A stretch of 64,000 nucleotides of DNA from Archangium sp. (GCA_030695565.1 JAUYRZ010000036.1:62001-126000), one strand, 5' to 3'; numbered from the stretch's first letter, positions 1-10,060 are shown. Translations and numbers: made by a program. Notes: generated from the letters alone by a model not told the origin.

Positions 1-3000
1 GCGGGCGGCCTGACCTGCGTTCGCAACGTGAACCCCGGCACCGAGATCTGCAACAACCTCGACGACGACTGCGACGGCGCCATCGATGACGGCGTGGCAG
101 CGCAGCGCTGCTTCACCGGCCCCGCGGGAACGTTCGCGGGTACCTGCCCGGGCCCCTCCTGCACGCCGCGAGGCCTGTGCCGCGTCGGTTCGGCCACCTG
201 CGCCAGCGGCACCTTCGGCTCGTGCATGGGCCAGACGTTGCCCGCGACCGAGATCTGCGACGGCCTCGACAACGACTGCAACGGCAGCAACGACAACGGT
301 CTCATCACCGACGCCGACGGCGACGGCGTGCGCGCCTGTATGACCTGCGGCGCGCCGAACAGCCCGTCGTGTGACTGCAACGACGGCAACAACATGATCA
401 GGCCGACGGCCGCCGAGACCTGCGACGCGATCGACAACAACTGCAACGGCCAGATCGACGAAGGCAGCGGGCCGGGCGGCAAGATGACGATGAACTGCTA
501 CTCCGGGCCTGCGGGAACGCAGGGCCGCGGCGTCTGCGTGGCCGGCGTGCAGGTGTGCAACGCCACCGTGCCGGGCACCAGCAGCTTCGGCGCCTGCATG
601 GGCCAGGTGGTGCCCACGATGGAGACCTGCAACGGCCGCGATGACGACTGCAACGGCACGGTCGACGACGGCTTCGACGTCGACGGTGACGGCTTCGTGT
701 CGTGCGCGGCGTGCAACAACGCGATGAACTGCGACTGCAACGACGCCGATCCGGCCATCAAGCCCGGCGCGATGGAGACCTGCGACACCATCGATCAGAA
801 CTGCAACGGCCTGCTCGACGACGTGCCTTCGCGCCGCTGCTTCGCCGGCCCCAACGTGACGCCCGACACCTTCTCGGGCAGCTGCCCCGGCTCGATGTGC
901 CAGCCCAAAGGCGCGTGCATGGCCGGCACCCAGGCCTGCAGCGTGCTCGGTGCGTGGGGCATGTGCGCGGGCACGGTGCTCCCCACCAACGATCCTTCGC
1001 TCGGCGAGCTGACCTGCAACGGCGTCGACGACGACTGCGACGGTACGATCGACGACGGCAACTTCGACCTCGACATGGACGGCGTGCGTTCGTGCGCGGG
1101 TGACTGCGTCGACACCGACCCCGCGGTGCGCCCGGGTCTGCCGGAGATCTGCGACGGCAAGGACAACGACTGCGACGGCACCATCGATGGGGTGTCCACC
1201 AGCTGCTACGGCGGGCCTCCCGAGACGCGCGGCAAGGGCATCTGCCGCGACGGCAGCCAGCAATGCGTCAACGGCGTGGGCATGGGCGCCTGTTTGGGCG
1301 AAGTGCGGCCTTCTCCGTTGCCTGACGGCGGGGCTCCTTCGTGGAACCCCGATGCGGGTGTCGATGACGGCGAGCTGCTGTGCGACACGCGTGACGACGA
1401 CTGCGACGGCGTGGTCGACGATGGCTTCGATCTCGATCGCGACGGCGTGACCACCTGCCAGGGCGACTGCGACGACGCCGACAGGTTCAACCGGCCGGGC
1501 CTGGCCGAGCGCTGCGACTGCGCCGACAACGACTGCGACACCACCATCGACGAAGGCAACGTGTGCGTGGGCGCTCCGTGCCACGACTTCGATGCCGACG
1601 GCGTGACCAACTGCGCGGGCGATTGTGACGACTCCAACGCGGCGATCGGGCCCCAGCGCACCGAGCGCGTGGGCAACACCATCGACGACGACTGCGACGG
1701 CGCGGTCGACGAAGACACCGATGAAGACGGCGACGGCTATTCGACGGGGCAGGGCGACTGCGACGATCACATCGCGGCGATCAGCCCCGGCGCGGTCGAG
1801 GTGTGCGACGGCTTCGACAACGACTGTGACAACCTCAAAGACGAAGGGTTCGACAACGACGCCGACTTCGCCACCGTCTGCGCGGGTGATTGCGACGACG
1901 CTGACGCCACGCGCAGCCCCTTCCGCCGCGAGATCTGCGGCAACGGCGTCGACGACAACTGCGATGGCCGCATCGACGAAGACACTGACGCCGATGGTGA
2001 CGGCGTCACCACCTGCCAGGGTGACTGCAACGACTACAACGCCGCGGTGCACCCGGGCACCAGCACGGTCGCGGTGGCCACCGAGATCTGCGACGGCCAG
2101 GACAACGACTGCAACGGCCGGGCAGACGAAGGTTTCGACGTCGACGGCGACTTCGTGGCCACCTGCCTGGGTGACTGCGACGACACCGACGCGACGGTGA
2201 ACCCCAACGCCTCCGAGTTGGCGGCCAACAACAAGGACGACGACTGCGACGGTCAGATCGACGAAGGCTCCGACGATCGCGACAACGACGGCTTCTCGGC
2301 CTTCTGCGGCGATTGCAACGACGCCGACCCCGCGGTCAACCCGCGCGCCACCGAGGTCTGCGATCGGGTGGACAACGACTGCGACGCCTACGTCGACAGC
2401 GCGCCCGGCCAGTTCTCACTCTGCGCGGTCTGCTTCGACGCCGATCAAGACGGGCAGACCAACTGCGATGGCGACTGCAACGACGCAGACCCGGCCATCT
2501 CGCGCGGGGCCCCTGAGATCTGCGACGGCAAGGACAACGACTGCGACGGCGACGTCGACCTCGATCCGCTCACCGGCCTGCGCGTCTGCACGGCCGATGA
2601 CGGCGGTATCGATGGGGGCGAGACCGACGGGGGTGACGATGCGGGCACCGAGGCCGATGGCGGAATGATCGCAGGCGACGGCGGTACGCCCGAGCGTCCA
2701 CGGGTGACCACGGGCTGTGGTTGTTCGAGCCCTGCCGACTTCGCGCCGCTCTCCTTCGTCGCGTTGATGTTGCTCAGCCGCCGGGCGCGCCGCCGCAGCA
2801 GCCTCAAGGCCGTGTTGGTGGCCGCGGGGCTGCTCAGCGGCTGCACCAGCGCTCTGGAGACGCCGCCCCTGCCCGATGCCGGCATGGAAGAAGTCGACGG
2901 CGGTGGCGGAGCGCTCGACGCGGGTTTCGATGCGGGCTTCGAGCCCCTCGATTGGCCCTGCCCGGGCGTGTTGCCCGTGGAGCACGTGCTCGCGAAGTTG

Positions 3001-4386
3001 CCCGGCAACGAGGTGGCCTTCGCCCACAGCCGCAAGTACGCCGTGACGGCGCGCGACACGGCGCAGCTGCTGGTGCTCGATGACGCGGCGTCGAACTTCG
3101 CCGGCTTCGTCTTACGGCGGCCGATTCCCGTGGGCATCGACCCGATGCAGCCGGGCGCGCTGGAGCTGCTCGCGGGCCGGGAGATCTCGGCGCTCGCTTC
3201 TCTGGGTGGCACGCCGCTGGTGCGAGATCGCGTCGAGCGGTTCGACCGCGTCTACGTGGATGATCGTTCGCATCGGAACTACTCCAGTGGTTCGACGCTC
3301 ACCTTCGCCACGTCGACCAATCCCTTCTCGGTGCGCAATCGCCTGGCCACGGCGTTGTCGGGGAGGCCTGCGGCTGACGTGGGGGCGCTCCCGGTGGTGG
3401 CCGGCAGCGCCACGGAGGATCAGCTCATCGTCTACCTGATGTTCCGCATCACCCTGACCGACGTGTTCGTGGCGGGCGCGGTGAGCACGCTGGCCGATTT
3501 CCAGAGGAACCAGCCGGCGTTGTCCGACTTCACCAACGGCTCTCACTTGTCCGACTCGGGGCCGATCTTGAACTACGGCTGCGAGCGCATTGCCGCGCCG
3601 CCGCTCAAGACCGACTTCATCTTCGTGGTCGACAACTCGGCCTCGATGCTGGAAGAGCAGGCCGCGCTGGCCAACTCGGCCGGTGCCTTGTTCGCCGCCT
3701 TCGAGGCGTCGGGCATCGACTTCCGCATCGGGGTGATCACCACCGACAGCGACGTGCTGCGCGGCAGGGGGTTCACCAACGATCTGACCCAGTTCAAGAG
3801 CGACGTGCGGGTGGGCATCAACGGCAACGGCCTCGAGATGGGCATCGAGTTCGCCCTGCGCGCCATTCGCCGCGCGCGGCCGATGGTGTTGCCGCCCGAG
3901 CTGCGCATTCGCGACGACGCGGGCCTGGTGGTGGTGTTCGTCACCGATGAAGAGAACACCGGGCTCAAGCCGGTGGCCGATTACGCCGCCGACTACATCG
4001 CCGAGAAGGCGGTCACCTTCGGCATCGTGGGCCCGCGCCCGACGGGCTGTACGCGCGTGGGGCTGGGCAGCGCGGTGGCGGGTACGCAGTACATCGATCT
4101 CTCGACGGCCACGGGTGGCAGCACCGGCAGCATCTGCAACCCGAACATCACCGAGGTGGTGGAAGAGATTCTCTTCGGGGCGATCGGCGCCTCTTCACGG
4201 GCGACGCTCACCTTGAGGCCCATTTCAGGCTCGCTCTCCACCAGGACCACCGAGCTGCTGCCGAGGGCCCGGGTGAATGGGTTCGACTACGACCCGGCGA
4301 ACAACACGCTGCTCTTCTTCGGCGTGTCACCGCCCGCGGGCACGGACGTGACGGCCTCGTACGCGACGTTCGTCTACATCAACTGA
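1..4386 (+). CDS. MopE-like Cys/Asp-repeat surface protein running into a vWA lipoprotein-like domain (5' partial)
   Basis: The frame is open at the left edge and ends with TGA at 4384-4386, so the N-terminus is missing. The first two thirds consist of about 16 repeats built on CDGxDNDCDGxxDD and DxDGDGxxxCxGDCDDxD, the motif of MopE-type proteins annotated as putative metal-binding and thought to bind Ca or Cu outside the cell. A GCGC-hydrophobic-RRARRR stretch (2713-2805) looks like a MYXO-CTERM sorting tail. Without a stop, the frame continues into a lipobox-like LLSGC and then a domain with the vWA MIDAS motif DNSAS (near 3631) and VVVFVTDEEN. The second half alone, from ATG 2767, would be a normal lipoprotein with a vWA domain. 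Whether this is one protein or two genes that lost a stop is unclear. Confidence 0.85.
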   Translation, partial: AGGLTCVRNVNPGTEICNNLDDDCDGAIDDGVAAQRCFTGPAGTFAGTCPGPSCTPRGLCRVGSATCASGTFGSCMGQTLPATEICDGLDNDCNGSNDNGLITDADGDGVRACMTCGAPNSPSCDCNDGNNMIRPTAAETCDAIDNNCNGQIDEGSGPGGKMTMNCYSGPAGTQGRGVCVAGVQVCNATVPGTSSFGACMGQVVPTMETCNGRDDDCNGTVDDGFDVDGDGFVSCAACNNAMNCDCNDADPAIKPGAMETCDTIDQNCNGLLDDVPSRRCFAGPNVTPDTFSGSCPGSMCQPKGACMAGTQACSVLGAWGMCAGTVLPTNDPSLGELTCNGVDDDCDGTIDDGNFDLDMDGVRSCAGDCVDTDPAVRPGLPEICDGKDNDCDGTIDGVSTSCYGGPPETRGKGICRDGSQQCVNGVGMGACLGEVRPSPLPDGGAPSWNPDAGVDDGELLCDTRDDDCDGVVDDGFDLDRDGVTTCQGDCDDADRFNRPGLAERCDCADNDCDTTIDEGNVCVGAPCHDFDADGVTNCAGDCDDSNAAIGPQRTERVGNTIDDDCDGAVDEDTDEDGDGYSTGQGDCDDHIAAISPGAVEVCDGFDNDCDNLKDEGFDNDADFATVCAGDCDDADATRSPFRREICGNGVDDNCDGRIDEDTDADGDGVTTCQGDCNDYNAAVHPGTSTVAVATEICDGQDNDCNGRADEGFDVDGDFVATCLGDCDDTDATVNPNASELAANNKDDDCDGQIDEGSDDRDNDGFSAFCGDCNDADPAVNPRATEVCDRVDNDCDAYVDSAPGQFSLCAVCFDADQDGQTNCDGDCNDADPAISRGAPEICDGKDNDCDGDVDLDPLTGLRVCTADDGGIDGGETDGGDDAGTEADGGMIAGDGGTPERPRVTTGCGCSSPADFAPLSFVALMLLSRRARRRSSLKAVLVAAGLLSGCTSALETPPLPDAGMEEVDGGGGALDAGFDAGFEPLDWPCPGVLPVEHVLAKLPGNEVAFAHSRKYAVTARDTAQLLVLDDAASNFAGFVLRRPIPVGIDPMQPGALELLAGREISALASLGGTPLVRDRVERFDRVYVDDRSHRNYSSGSTLTFATSTNPFSVRNRLATALSGRPAADVGALPVVAGSATEDQLIVYLMFRITLTDVFVAGAVSTLADFQRNQPALSDFTNGSHLSDSGPILNYGCERIAAPPLKTDFIFVVDNSASMLEEQAALANSAGALFAAFEASGIDFRIGVITTDSDVLRGRGFTNDLTQFKSDVRVGINGNGLEMGIEFALRAIRRARPMVLPPELRIRDDAGLVVVFVTDEENTGLKPVADYAADYIAEKAVTFGIVGPRPTGCTRVGLGSAVAGTQYIDLSTATGGSTGSICNPNITEVVEEILFGAIGASSRATLTLRPISGSLSTRTTELLPRARVNGFDYDPANNTLLFFGVSPPAGTDVTASYATFVYIN
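40..2560 (+). repeat. MopE-like protein repeat array
   Basis: About 16 degenerate in-frame repeats, most between 100 and 190 bp apart, each encode a C[DN]GxD[DN][DN]C[DN]G core, usually followed by an Asp-rich DxDxDG loop and GDC[DN]D. Copies differ in sequence, so this is an old protein-level repeat and not a recent DNA duplication. Confidence 0.85.
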
Positions 4387-4391
4387 AGTGC

Positions 4392-4497
4392 TCCCTCTCC
4401 CTGCAACAGCGGGGAGAGGGCTGGGGTGAGGGGCTTTGCTGGGCGACGGAGACGGCCCCTCACCCCGACCCTCTCCCCGCTTCGCAGGGAGAGGGAG
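4392..4497. repeat. REP-like palindromic repeat, two units facing each other
   Basis: Two copies of the CCCTCTCCC...GGGAGAGGG palindrome with the CCCTCACCCC tail lie in opposite orientation (about 4392-4434 and 4456-4497). They fill the gap between two convergent genes, where their hairpins could end transcription from both sides. The same family recurs at seven more places in the window. Confidence 0.8.
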
Positions 4498-4503
4498 AAC
4501 TTC

Positions 4504-5241
4504 TCAGACGCCGATGATGAGAAAGATCGCGGCGACCAGGAAATCGAGAAGCAGACACCCCATGCAGGCCTCGACCACGCCGGTGGTCACTGCTTCACCC
4601 ACCGCACTCGCGCCGCCTCGAGCCCGCAACCCGCGCAACGACGCCGCCACGGGAATGAAGGCCCCGCACACGATCGCCTTCACCACCGCGCACGCCACGT
4701 CACCCGGATCGACCATCGCGGGATCCATGAACGCGCGGCCATCAGCCCCGAACACGTAACTGACAGTGAGCACCGCCGAGGCCGTGGCGAAAAACGTCCC
4801 CACCACGGTCAGCAGCGGCAGGGTCAACGTCGACGCGATGATCCGCGGGGCCACCAGCTCCGCCAGCGGATCCGCCGCGGACAACTCGAGCGCCTCGATC
4901 TGCTCGTTGACCGACATCGCGCCCAGCTCGGCCGAGGTCGACGCCGCCTGCCGCGATGCCGCCAGCAACGCGGTCAACATCGGAGCGAACTCCCGCAGGA
5001 TGAGCTCGAAGTACGCCGGCCCCACCACGGTGATGTTGCCGGTGTACTTGCGCGCCTGCGCGTACGCGATGGTCACCATCACGGTGCCGAAGAAGGCCAG
5101 GCCCGCGCCGACCAGCAAGCTCGACTGCGCACCCAGCTCACCCAGCTGCCGGAGCACCTCGCGCCACAACACGCCCTCCCGCCGCGCACTGCGCAACGAT
5201 CGGGTGAAGAGCAGCGCCTGCGCGCCGAGCGTGTGGATCAT
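4504..5241 (-). CDS. MlaE/YrbE-type ABC transporter permease (second paralogue)
   Basis: This 245-residue membrane protein belongs to the MlaE permease family, which moves phospholipid or other lipids between inner and outer membrane together with an MlaF-type ATPase. The family's conserved block is visible in ELILREFAPMLTALL followed by AELGAMSVNEQIEALEL, and several hydrophobic helices follow. The chosen ATG at 5241 lies 2 bases after the stop of the upstream permease; a GTG at 5247 overlapping that stop as GTGA is an alternative. It is the last gene of a three-gene operon. No MlaD-like (MCE) or MlaC gene lies in the window, so the substrate is not shown. Confidence 0.9.
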   Translation of the reverse strand: MIHTLGAQALLFTRSLRSARREGVLWREVLRQLGELGAQSSLLVGAGLAFFGTVMVTIAYAQARKYTGNITVVGPAYFELILREFAPMLTALLAASRQAASTSAELGAMSVNEQIEALELSAADPLAELVAPRIIASTLTLPLLTVVGTFFATASAVLTVSYVFGADGRAFMDPAMVDPGDVACAVVKAIVCGAFIPVAASLRGLRARGGASAVGEAVTTGVVEACMGCLLLDFLVAAIFLIIGV

Positions 5242-5243
5242 CG

Positions 5244-6017
5244 TCACCCGAGCCACCGCGCCAGCATCGGCGTGAGCAGGAAGTCGAGCGTGAAGATCGC
5301 AGCGCAGCTGGTCACCACCGCCGACGCCGCCGCCTGGCCGACGCCGCGAGCACCACCCGACGCACGCAGCCCCGCAGCGGTCGACACCACCGAGATCGCC
5401 AGCCCGAACGCGGTCGTTTTGGCCACGCCGCCCACCAGATCGCCCCAGCGCAACATGTCGGAGAACGCCTGGAAGAAGATGCGCACCGGCAGCTCGAGCG
5501 TGAAGTACGCGGCGATGGCTTCCCAGAAGATCGCCGCCATGAAGGTGGTGGTGGTGAGGAAGAGCACCGACAACACGCTGGCCACCACCCGGGGCGCCAC
5601 CAGGATGCGGAAGGGATCGAGCGAGATGCCCTTGAGGCCTTCGATCTGCCCATTGACGGTGAGCAGGGCCAGCTCGGCCGCGTTGCGAGCGCCGATGCGG
5701 GCGGCCATCACCAGGCCGAGCAGGAGCGGGCCGAACTCCCACATCAACGCGAAACCCGCGGCCCAGCCCGTGTAGAGCCGCGCGCCGAACTTGGTGGCGT
5801 AGACGCCCGCCTGCAGCACCACGGTGGCGCCGATCAAGGTGGCCGCGCCGAGCGAGAGCGGCAACGAGCGATAGCCGAACAACACCATCGCGCGGCCCAG
5901 CTCGCCCATGTTCAGCCGAGGCAGGTGGATCAGGGTGCGGCCGAACACCAGCATGTTCGCGCCCACCAGGCGGGCCAACCACATGCTCATCGCGCCCAGC
6001 CATCGCACCAGGCTCAC
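5244..6017 (-). CDS. MlaE/YrbE-type ABC transporter permease (first paralogue)
   Basis: This is a 257-residue MlaE-family permease with the family block WEFGPLLLGLVMAARIGARN, then AELALLTVNGQIEGLKGISL. The GTG start at 6017 overlaps the stop of the ATPase gene by 4 bases (GTGA), which points to translational coupling; an ATG nine codons in is also possible. It differs clearly from the following permease, so the operon encodes two unlike MlaE subunits where the well-known Mla systems use two copies of one. They may form a heterodimer. Confidence 0.9.
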   Translation of the reverse strand: MSLVRWLGAMSMWLARLVGANMLVFGRTLIHLPRLNMGELGRAMVLFGYRSLPLSLGAATLIGATVVLQAGVYATKFGARLYTGWAAGFALMWEFGPLLLGLVMAARIGARNAAELALLTVNGQIEGLKGISLDPFRILVAPRVVASVLSVLFLTTTTFMAAIFWEAIAAYFTLELPVRIFFQAFSDMLRWGDLVGGVAKTTAFGLAISVVSTAAGLRASGGARGVGQAAASAVVTSCAAIFTLDFLLTPMLARWLG

Positions 6018-6661
6018 GCGGCCACCTTGCCGGCGACGAGGCGGATCGAACGTTCGGTGGGCAACGACGGCACGGGGTCGGGCAGGGCCACGATCAAGGT
6101 GCGCCCCTCGGAGATCTCCCACAGCAGCTCGGCGATCGATCGTTCCGTCACCGGGTCGAGACCCGCGAACGGATCGTCGGCCAGCAACACCCGGGGGCGC
6201 GCGACGATCGCCCGGGCCACCCCGGCGCGCTTCTTCATGCCGCCCGAGAGGTTCTCCGGGTGCTTCTGCGCGGCGGTGGTGAGCCCGACGCGTGCGAGCG
6301 CTTCGGCGGCCCGCTCCTGCGCTTCGCCTTCGGGCACCTTGCGTTTGCGCAGCGGCAACAACACGTTCTCCAGCACGGTCATCGAGTCGAACAAGGCGTC
6401 ACTCTGAAACACCATGCCGAAGGCGACCTGCGCTTCCCGCTTCTCGTTCGCGGTGCGCCTGGAGAGGGGCACCTCGTCCCACTGCACCTCGCCCGACGTG
6501 GGAGCGACCAGGCCCGTCAGGCACTTGAGCAGTGACGTCTTCCCTCCACCCGCCGGGCCCCAGAGCACCGTGCGGCTCCCGACTGGAAAATCCAGCGTGA
6601 GTTGGTCGAGCGCGTGCACGGGGCCGAACTTGACTGACAGCTGATGGGTAGAGAGGCGCAT
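6014..6661 (-). CDS. MlaF-like ABC transporter ATP-binding protein
   Basis: This 215-residue ATPase is the first gene of the Mla-like operon and should power the two permeases that follow. The Walker A motif is GPAGGGKTS (near residue 35), the signature is LSGGMKKRAGVARA, and the Walker B region reads VLLADDPFAGLDP. The residue after the Walker B Asp, normally the catalytic Glu, is Asp here, a conservative change that may slow hydrolysis. LSGGMxxR is typical of the MlaF subfamily. At 215 residues it is shorter than many MlaF proteins (about 250-270) and ends soon after a short C-terminal strand. Confidence 0.92.
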   Translation of the reverse strand: MRLSTHQLSVKFGPVHALDQLTLDFPVGSRTVLWGPAGGGKTSLLKCLTGLVAPTSGEVQWDEVPLSRRTANEKREAQVAFGMVFQSDALFDSMTVLENVLLPLRKRKVPEGEAQERAAEALARVGLTTAAQKHPENLSGGMKKRAGVARAIVARPRVLLADDPFAGLDPVTERSIAELLWEISEGRTLIVALPDPVPSLPTERSIRLVAGKVAA

Positions 6662-6798
6662 CGAAGAAGCGAAAGGCTACCTCTGCCGAGCGCCGGAGTA
6701 TGGTTTTGCTCGTGACTCCTCTTCACGACCAGCCCGGCCTGCTCATCTGCGAGGCGCCCGGGTTGATCACCGTCTTGAGGCGCTTCTCGGGTCTCGTG

Positions 6799-6948
6799 AT
6801 GCGCGCGCTCTGGCTGGTGCTGATGTTGAGCGGCTGCGGTGACCCGGTGGATCCCTGCGCGAACGTGCCGTGCAGCGAGGGCCGGGTCTGCGTGGTGCGC
6901 GATCTCGACAAGGTGGCGTGCGAGGTGCCCGACGCAGGCAGGCCGTGA
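6799..6948 (+). CDS. small Cys-rich lipoprotein
   Basis: A 49-residue product begins with MRALWLVLMLSGCGD, a short signal peptide ending in a lipobox (LSGC), followed by CANVPCSEGRVCVV, which resembles a disulphide-stabilised mini-domain, and a DAG-containing tail. The frame is open further upstream, but only this ATG gives a signal peptide. It converges on the UbiB gene. Function is unknown; similar tiny Cys-rich lipoproteins are frequent in myxobacteria. Confidence 0.6.
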   Translation: MRALWLVLMLSGCGDPVDPCANVPCSEGRVCVVRDLDKVACEVPDAGRP

Positions 6949-6956
6949 GCTTTCAG

Positions 6957-8648
6957 CTACTTCTTCCCGATGAACCGCTTGATGGACAGCTTGCGGAAGC
7001 CCGTCCACGACTGGCGCACCACCGCGGTGCTGAACAGGAAGACGGTCGCCGCGATGCCGAAGATTCCCAGCACGGGCACGCCCCAGATCTCGAAGGGCTT
7101 GCCGGCGAAGGCGATGAAGGTGCCGATGATGAAGCCGCACGCGCACAGGCCCGCGAAGGCGACCACCGCGAAGGAGCGCAGGGTCTGGTTCAGCTCCGAC
7201 ATCTGCTCTGACTTCACCGTCACGGTGAACTTGCCCGACTCGAGGTCGAGCATGATCTGCTGCAGCTGCATGGGCAGATCGTTCGCCGCGCCCTGCAGCC
7301 GGAGCAGCGTCTTGAGCACGCCGCCTTGCAGTTGGTTGGGGTCGTAGCGCTCGGCGAGCAGCTTCTTGGCGTACGGCAGGAAGATCTCGTTGATCGGCAG
7401 GTCGGGGTACAGCGAGCGGAGCACGCCTTCGATCGCCACCGACGCCCGCGAGAGGATCGCGTACTCGCGTGGAATGCGAATCTTGTACTTCACCGCGAGA
7501 TTCAGGATGTCGGCCAGCAGGTGCCGGCTGTTCACGTCTTTGAGTGACGTGGGCATGTACGTGGTCAGGATCGCCTCGATGTCGCCGCGGAAGGCGATCA
7601 TGTTGGTGCGCGTGTCGGGCGTACCGAGGCGGTAGAGCAGGCGGGCCACCGACTCGGAGTCTTTGAGACCGACGGCGAGCACCAGCTGCACCAGGGTGTC
7701 CTGCATCTGGCGGGTGATGCGGCCGACGAGGCCGAAGTCGATGAGGCCCAGCACCGGGCCTTCCAGCACCAGCAGGTTTCCCGGGTGGGGATCGCCGTGG
7801 AACAGGCCGTCTTCGAAGAGCTGCTTGAACGCACCTTCGAGAATGGTCTTGGCGATGGTCTTCTTGCCCTCCTCGTCGAGGTTCGCGTGCGTGAGGTTGG
7901 GCGCGTCGAAGAACTCCATCGTGAGCACGGTGCGCGCGGTCAGCTCGTCGTAGACCTTCGGAATGCGCGTGTGCGTGATCTCGAGGTGGTTCTTGTAGAA
8001 GGCGCGAATGTTCGCGGCCTCGTTCAAGAAATCGAGCTCCTCGTGCACCGCCTTGTCGAACTCTTCGATGATGCCGGTGGGCGTGTAGACGCCGACCTCT
8101 TCGATCACCGCCTCCAACGCGCGAGCGATGTAGTGGAGCACCGAGAGATCGGCGCGCAGCTGCTCGGTGATGCCCGGGCGCTGCACTTTGACGATGACCC
8201 TTTCGCCTTCTTTGGTCTTCGCCTGGTGGGCCTGGGCCATCGATGCGGCGGCGATGGGCTCGGGGGAGAACTCCGCGAAGACCTCCTCCAGCTCCTTACC
8301 GAAGGCCTCTTTGATCACCGTGCGCACCTGATCGAAAGGCACCGGGGGCACGTCGTCTTGGAGCGTCTCCAGCTCCTCGATGAACTCGCGCGGGAGCAGG
8401 TCGCCGCGGGTCGACATCACCTGGCCCAGCTTCACGAAGGTGGGGCCCAGCTCAGCGAGCATCAGGCAGAACCGGCGGGCGGCGGTGGCAGCGCGGGCGG
8501 ACTCGGCGGTCTCGGGCTTCGACTCGTCTTTCTTGCGAATGCCCGTGCGCTCCAGGAGATCCGCGAAGCCGAAGCGTCCCGCGATGAGCGAGATCTGCCT
8601 CAGCCGCTTCAGGTCCTGGAAGGCCTCGCGAATCACGGGGTCACCCAA
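6957..8648 (-). CDS. UbiB/ABC1 (AarF) family atypical kinase
   Basis: This 563-residue protein belongs to the ABC1/ADCK/UbiB family, whose best known members support ubiquinone synthesis or lipid handling at the membrane. The family hallmark KxGQ is present as [15 protein letters not shown] (around residue 70). The kinase-like core shows [19 protein letters not shown] (catalytic loop) and LIDFGLVGR (metal-binding DFG). Two hydrophobic segments at about residues 495-550 form the usual C-terminal membrane hairpin. No other quinone genes are adjacent, so the quinone role is inferred from the family. Confidence 0.93.
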   Translation of the reverse strand: MGDPVIREAFQDLKRLRQISLIAGRFGFADLLERTGIRKKDESKPETAESARAATAARRFCLMLAELGPTFVKLGQVMSTRGDLLPREFIEELETLQDDVPPVPFDQVRTVIKEAFGKELEEVFAEFSPEPIAAASMAQAHQAKTKEGERVIVKVQRPGITEQLRADLSVLHYIARALEAVIEEVGVYTPTGIIEEFDKAVHEELDFLNEAANIRAFYKNHLEITHTRIPKVYDELTARTVLTMEFFDAPNLTHANLDEEGKKTIAKTILEGAFKQLFEDGLFHGDPHPGNLLVLEGPVLGLIDFGLVGRITRQMQDTLVQLVLAVGLKDSESVARLLYRLGTPDTRTNMIAFRGDIEAILTTYMPTSLKDVNSRHLLADILNLAVKYKIRIPREYAILSRASVAIEGVLRSLYPDLPINEIFLPYAKKLLAERYDPNQLQGGVLKTLLRLQGAANDLPMQLQQIMLDLESGKFTVTVKSEQMSELNQTLRSFAVVAFAGLCACGFIIGTFIAFAGKPFEIWGVPVLGIFGIAATVFLFSTAVVRQSWTGFRKLSIKRFIGKK

Positions 8649-8683
8649 CCACGGTAAGAGAAGAGGGGCAAAGTCCTGGAGCG

Positions 8684-10060
8684 CTAGAGCGTCTTCAAGA
8701 ATTGAACGAGGTCAGCGCGCTGGTCGGTGGTGAGCGCGTCGCCGAACAGGTGACCGCCATTGCCGAGGCCGGGCCTGGCGGTGTCGTAGACCGCCGCCCG
8801 ATCAGCCCGGGTCGGATTCGCAGGCGCGGCAGTGAACACCTCGACCTTCAGGCCCACGTTCACGTCGTCGTAGTCGGCGCGCGCGGTGCCTCGAAGCTTG
8901 AAGAACCGGGGACGCTGCGTCGAGTCGAGCATCGCGGTGAGCGTGGGCACCGAGCCGTTGTGCAGATAGGGCGCCGAGGCCCAGACACCGCGCAACGAAG
9001 GCACCAGATACGAACCCGTCGCCCGATGGGGATCGGCCGCACCGAACCAGGTGCCGTTGATCAACGCGACCTCGTTCTCGCCGTACTTCGCCGCGCGCTC
9101 CGAGTCGGTACCGACGGTGGCCTGCGCCACTTCAACGCTGGTCATGCGCTCGCAGCGATCATCGCGATGACAGCTGGTGCACTGCGCGCGGAAGATCGTG
9201 CGCCCGCGCTCGACCGCCGCGGTATCGGGGGCCGCGAAGGGCCAGGCAGGAGGCTCCAGGGTGAGCAGGTACTGCCGGAGCTGCAGATACGACGGCTCCA
9301 ACGCCTCGAGCTGCGCCTGCGTGGTGCCGAACGCCAGCTGCGTGGCCATGAAGGTGCGGTGGCCCGACTGCGGTGCGCTGCCATCGGTGTACACGCGCGT
9401 CTTGGTGGCGAGCGCCCACCACGCGGGGGGATCTTGAAAGCCGATCTCCGTGTTCACCGGGAAGGGCGGCGCTCCCTGCCGCAGCCCGAGTTGGAGGGTC
9501 ATGCCGATGATGTCGCTCACGCCCCGCGCGCCGGTGCGAACGGTCGGCGTGTTGGGCGCAGGAAAGCCCGCCAGCATCGCGAGTGCTTTCAGATCGTCGA
9601 TGAGCAGCTCGAGATCGAGCTGATTGTTGGGCGCGCCGATCACGGTCTGCCCGGCGACGACGCCCGCGTGACAGACGAGGCAGTCGGCACGCACCTGATT
9701 GCCCGAGAGCTGGAGGCCCATCGGCAGGCCGTCGTTGAAGGAGAGTGCTTCGGAGAAGCCGTAGCGCGCGCGCGCCGCCGCAGCGAAGTCGGCGGGCTGA
9801 CCTGTGCCCCACACGCGCCACAGGTTGTCGAAGGCGAGGCGCGGCACGAAGTCGCCACCGGCGCCCGCTCCGAGGAGGAAGGCACGGCCCGCGTCGGCCT
9901 GATCGAGATCCACGGTCTCGAGCGCGAGGCAGGTGGGGCCCGCGTCGAGCTCGACGGACGCATCGGCAGTCGCAGGCCCCGCGTCGAAACCTGCATCGAT
10001 ACTCGGGATGGGGGTGGCGCAGCCCACAAGCAGCAGCGCTGCCCAGCGGTAGCTACTCAC
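8684..10060 (-). CDS. di-haem c-type cytochrome lipoprotein (peroxidase/RoxA-like)
   Basis: This 458-residue protein starts with a lipoprotein signal (LLLVGC, Cys at about residue 14) and a DAG-rich spacer. It has two haem-binding motifs, CLVCH (about residue 130) and CTSCH (about residue 297). The PYLHNGSVPTL segment and the general layout are typical of periplasmic di-haem cytochromes related to cytochrome c peroxidase and RoxA. It probably carries electrons or reduces a peroxide at the cell surface. The start is a GTG at 10060, inside the end of the Lys-rich gene (8-base overlap), so the two are likely co-transcribed. Confidence 0.85.
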   Translation of the reverse strand: MSSYRWAALLLVGCATPIPSIDAGFDAGPATADASVELDAGPTCLALETVDLDQADAGRAFLLGAGAGGDFVPRLAFDNLWRVWGTGQPADFAAAARARYGFSEALSFNDGLPMGLQLSGNQVRADCLVCHAGVVAGQTVIGAPNNQLDLELLIDDLKALAMLAGFPAPNTPTVRTGARGVSDIIGMTLQLGLRQGAPPFPVNTEIGFQDPPAWWALATKTRVYTDGSAPQSGHRTFMATQLAFGTTQAQLEALEPSYLQLRQYLLTLEPPAWPFAAPDTAAVERGRTIFRAQCTSCHRDDRCERMTSVEVAQATVGTDSERAAKYGENEVALINGTWFGAADPHRATGSYLVPSLRGVWASAPYLHNGSVPTLTAMLDSTQRPRFFKLRGTARADYDDVNVGLKVEVFTAAPANPTRADRAAVYDTARPGLGNGGHLFGDALTTDQRADLVQFLKTL

